Origin: Craspedostauros australis
Taxonomy: Eukaryota; Bacillariophyta; Bacillariophyceae; Mastogloiales; Achnanthaceae
Assembly: GCA_026770025.1 (NCBI GenBank)
Contig: JAMXDE010000017.1
Location: 1-64,000 of the forward strand
Reading direction: 5' to 3'
Length of the DNA stretch: 64,000 nucleotides
Below are positions 63,961 to 64,000 of the stretch, piece after piece. Every line of letters starts with the position of its first letter. The stretch's first letter is position 1. The notes beneath the pieces were generated by a model. That model saw only the letters and a list, made by a program, of their open reading frames with translations. It had not been told where the DNA came from and made no database searches. The position numbers were made by a program, and so were the translations under genes.

Positions 63961-64000
63961 GATCACGCATATGGAGTAAACCATCCCTGGCAGCGGAAGT

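Larger units (their letters stand above)
57386..64000 (-). mobile_element. Non-LTR retrotransposon (LINE) with RNase H, 5' end outside window
   Basis: The minus strand holds an ORF1-like frame (63941-63393), a trinucleotide repeat spacer and a long ORF2 (62946-57472) with endonuclease, reverse transcriptase, RNase H and zinc finger. No LTRs are present. The 3' end is placed near a TTATTATTATTATG tail at 57360-57376, as simple-repeat tails are common for LINEs. ORF2 keeps one frame throughout but has three in-frame stops. The family resembles LINEs with both APE and RNase H domains; the clade was not determined. Confidence 0.88.

Overview
The window is nuclear DNA from a eukaryote, most likely a diatom or a close stramenopile. 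The evidence is GT-AG introns of 118-149 bp, a secreted protein with long Pro-Thr-Ser-Ala repeats and a Cys-rich tail, a membrane-anchored leucine-rich-repeat protein of the diatom type ending in a CxCCxxCC cluster, and copia-type retrotransposons with a diatom-like integrase. There are no bacterial features. Only 13.4-18.3 kb looks like ordinary host genes. Most of the rest is mobile or repetitive DNA.

Layout. 1-11.2 kb is a nest on the minus strand: an outer copia element (gag and protease 9446-11147, rest of protease and integrase 1-1540) is split by an older, badly frameshifted copia element (1541-9445) with two LTRs and a 6-bp target duplication. 13379-15430 (+) is the secreted repeat protein. 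15733-18339 (-) is the LRR protein gene with a clear intron, plus a long low-complexity ORF that may be its 5' part. 18802-27523 is a young full-length copia element (+) with 543-bp LTRs and a CGGGC target duplication. 28674-30428 (-) is an unrecognised spliced gene interrupted by a TAG and by a 30-base G run. 31546-45684 is a tandem copia array, LTR-body-LTR-body-LTR, inserted in a 40-bp minisatellite that resumes at 45685-46788. 47691-49539 is a satellite of about 240 bp per unit. 49928-50817 (+) is a spliced PIF/Harbinger-like DDE transposase. 53168-54371 (-) is a broken piggyBac-like transposase with a duplicated zinc-binding tail. 55094-55616 is an LTR fragment with 37-bp repeats. 57386-64000 (-) is a non-LTR retrotransposon (APE endonuclease, reverse transcriptase, RNase H, zinc finger).

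Two themes stand out. First, long transposon reading frames are broken by single in-frame stops with the frame preserved on both sides (9768, 24922, 30312, 53895, 57862, 58132, 62512). All are TGA or TAG, and each is one C-to-T change from CGA or CAG. They could be deamination damage or, at the retrotransposon gene junctions, programmed readthrough. Second, an inverted AGGAGGGGAAGGGAAAACGG motif at 18.73 kb and 51.81 kb could be the ends of one DNA transposon of about 10 kb carrying the unknown gene and the transposase, later inflated to 33 kb by the two copia insertions. All family assignments come from reading motifs; no database search was run.
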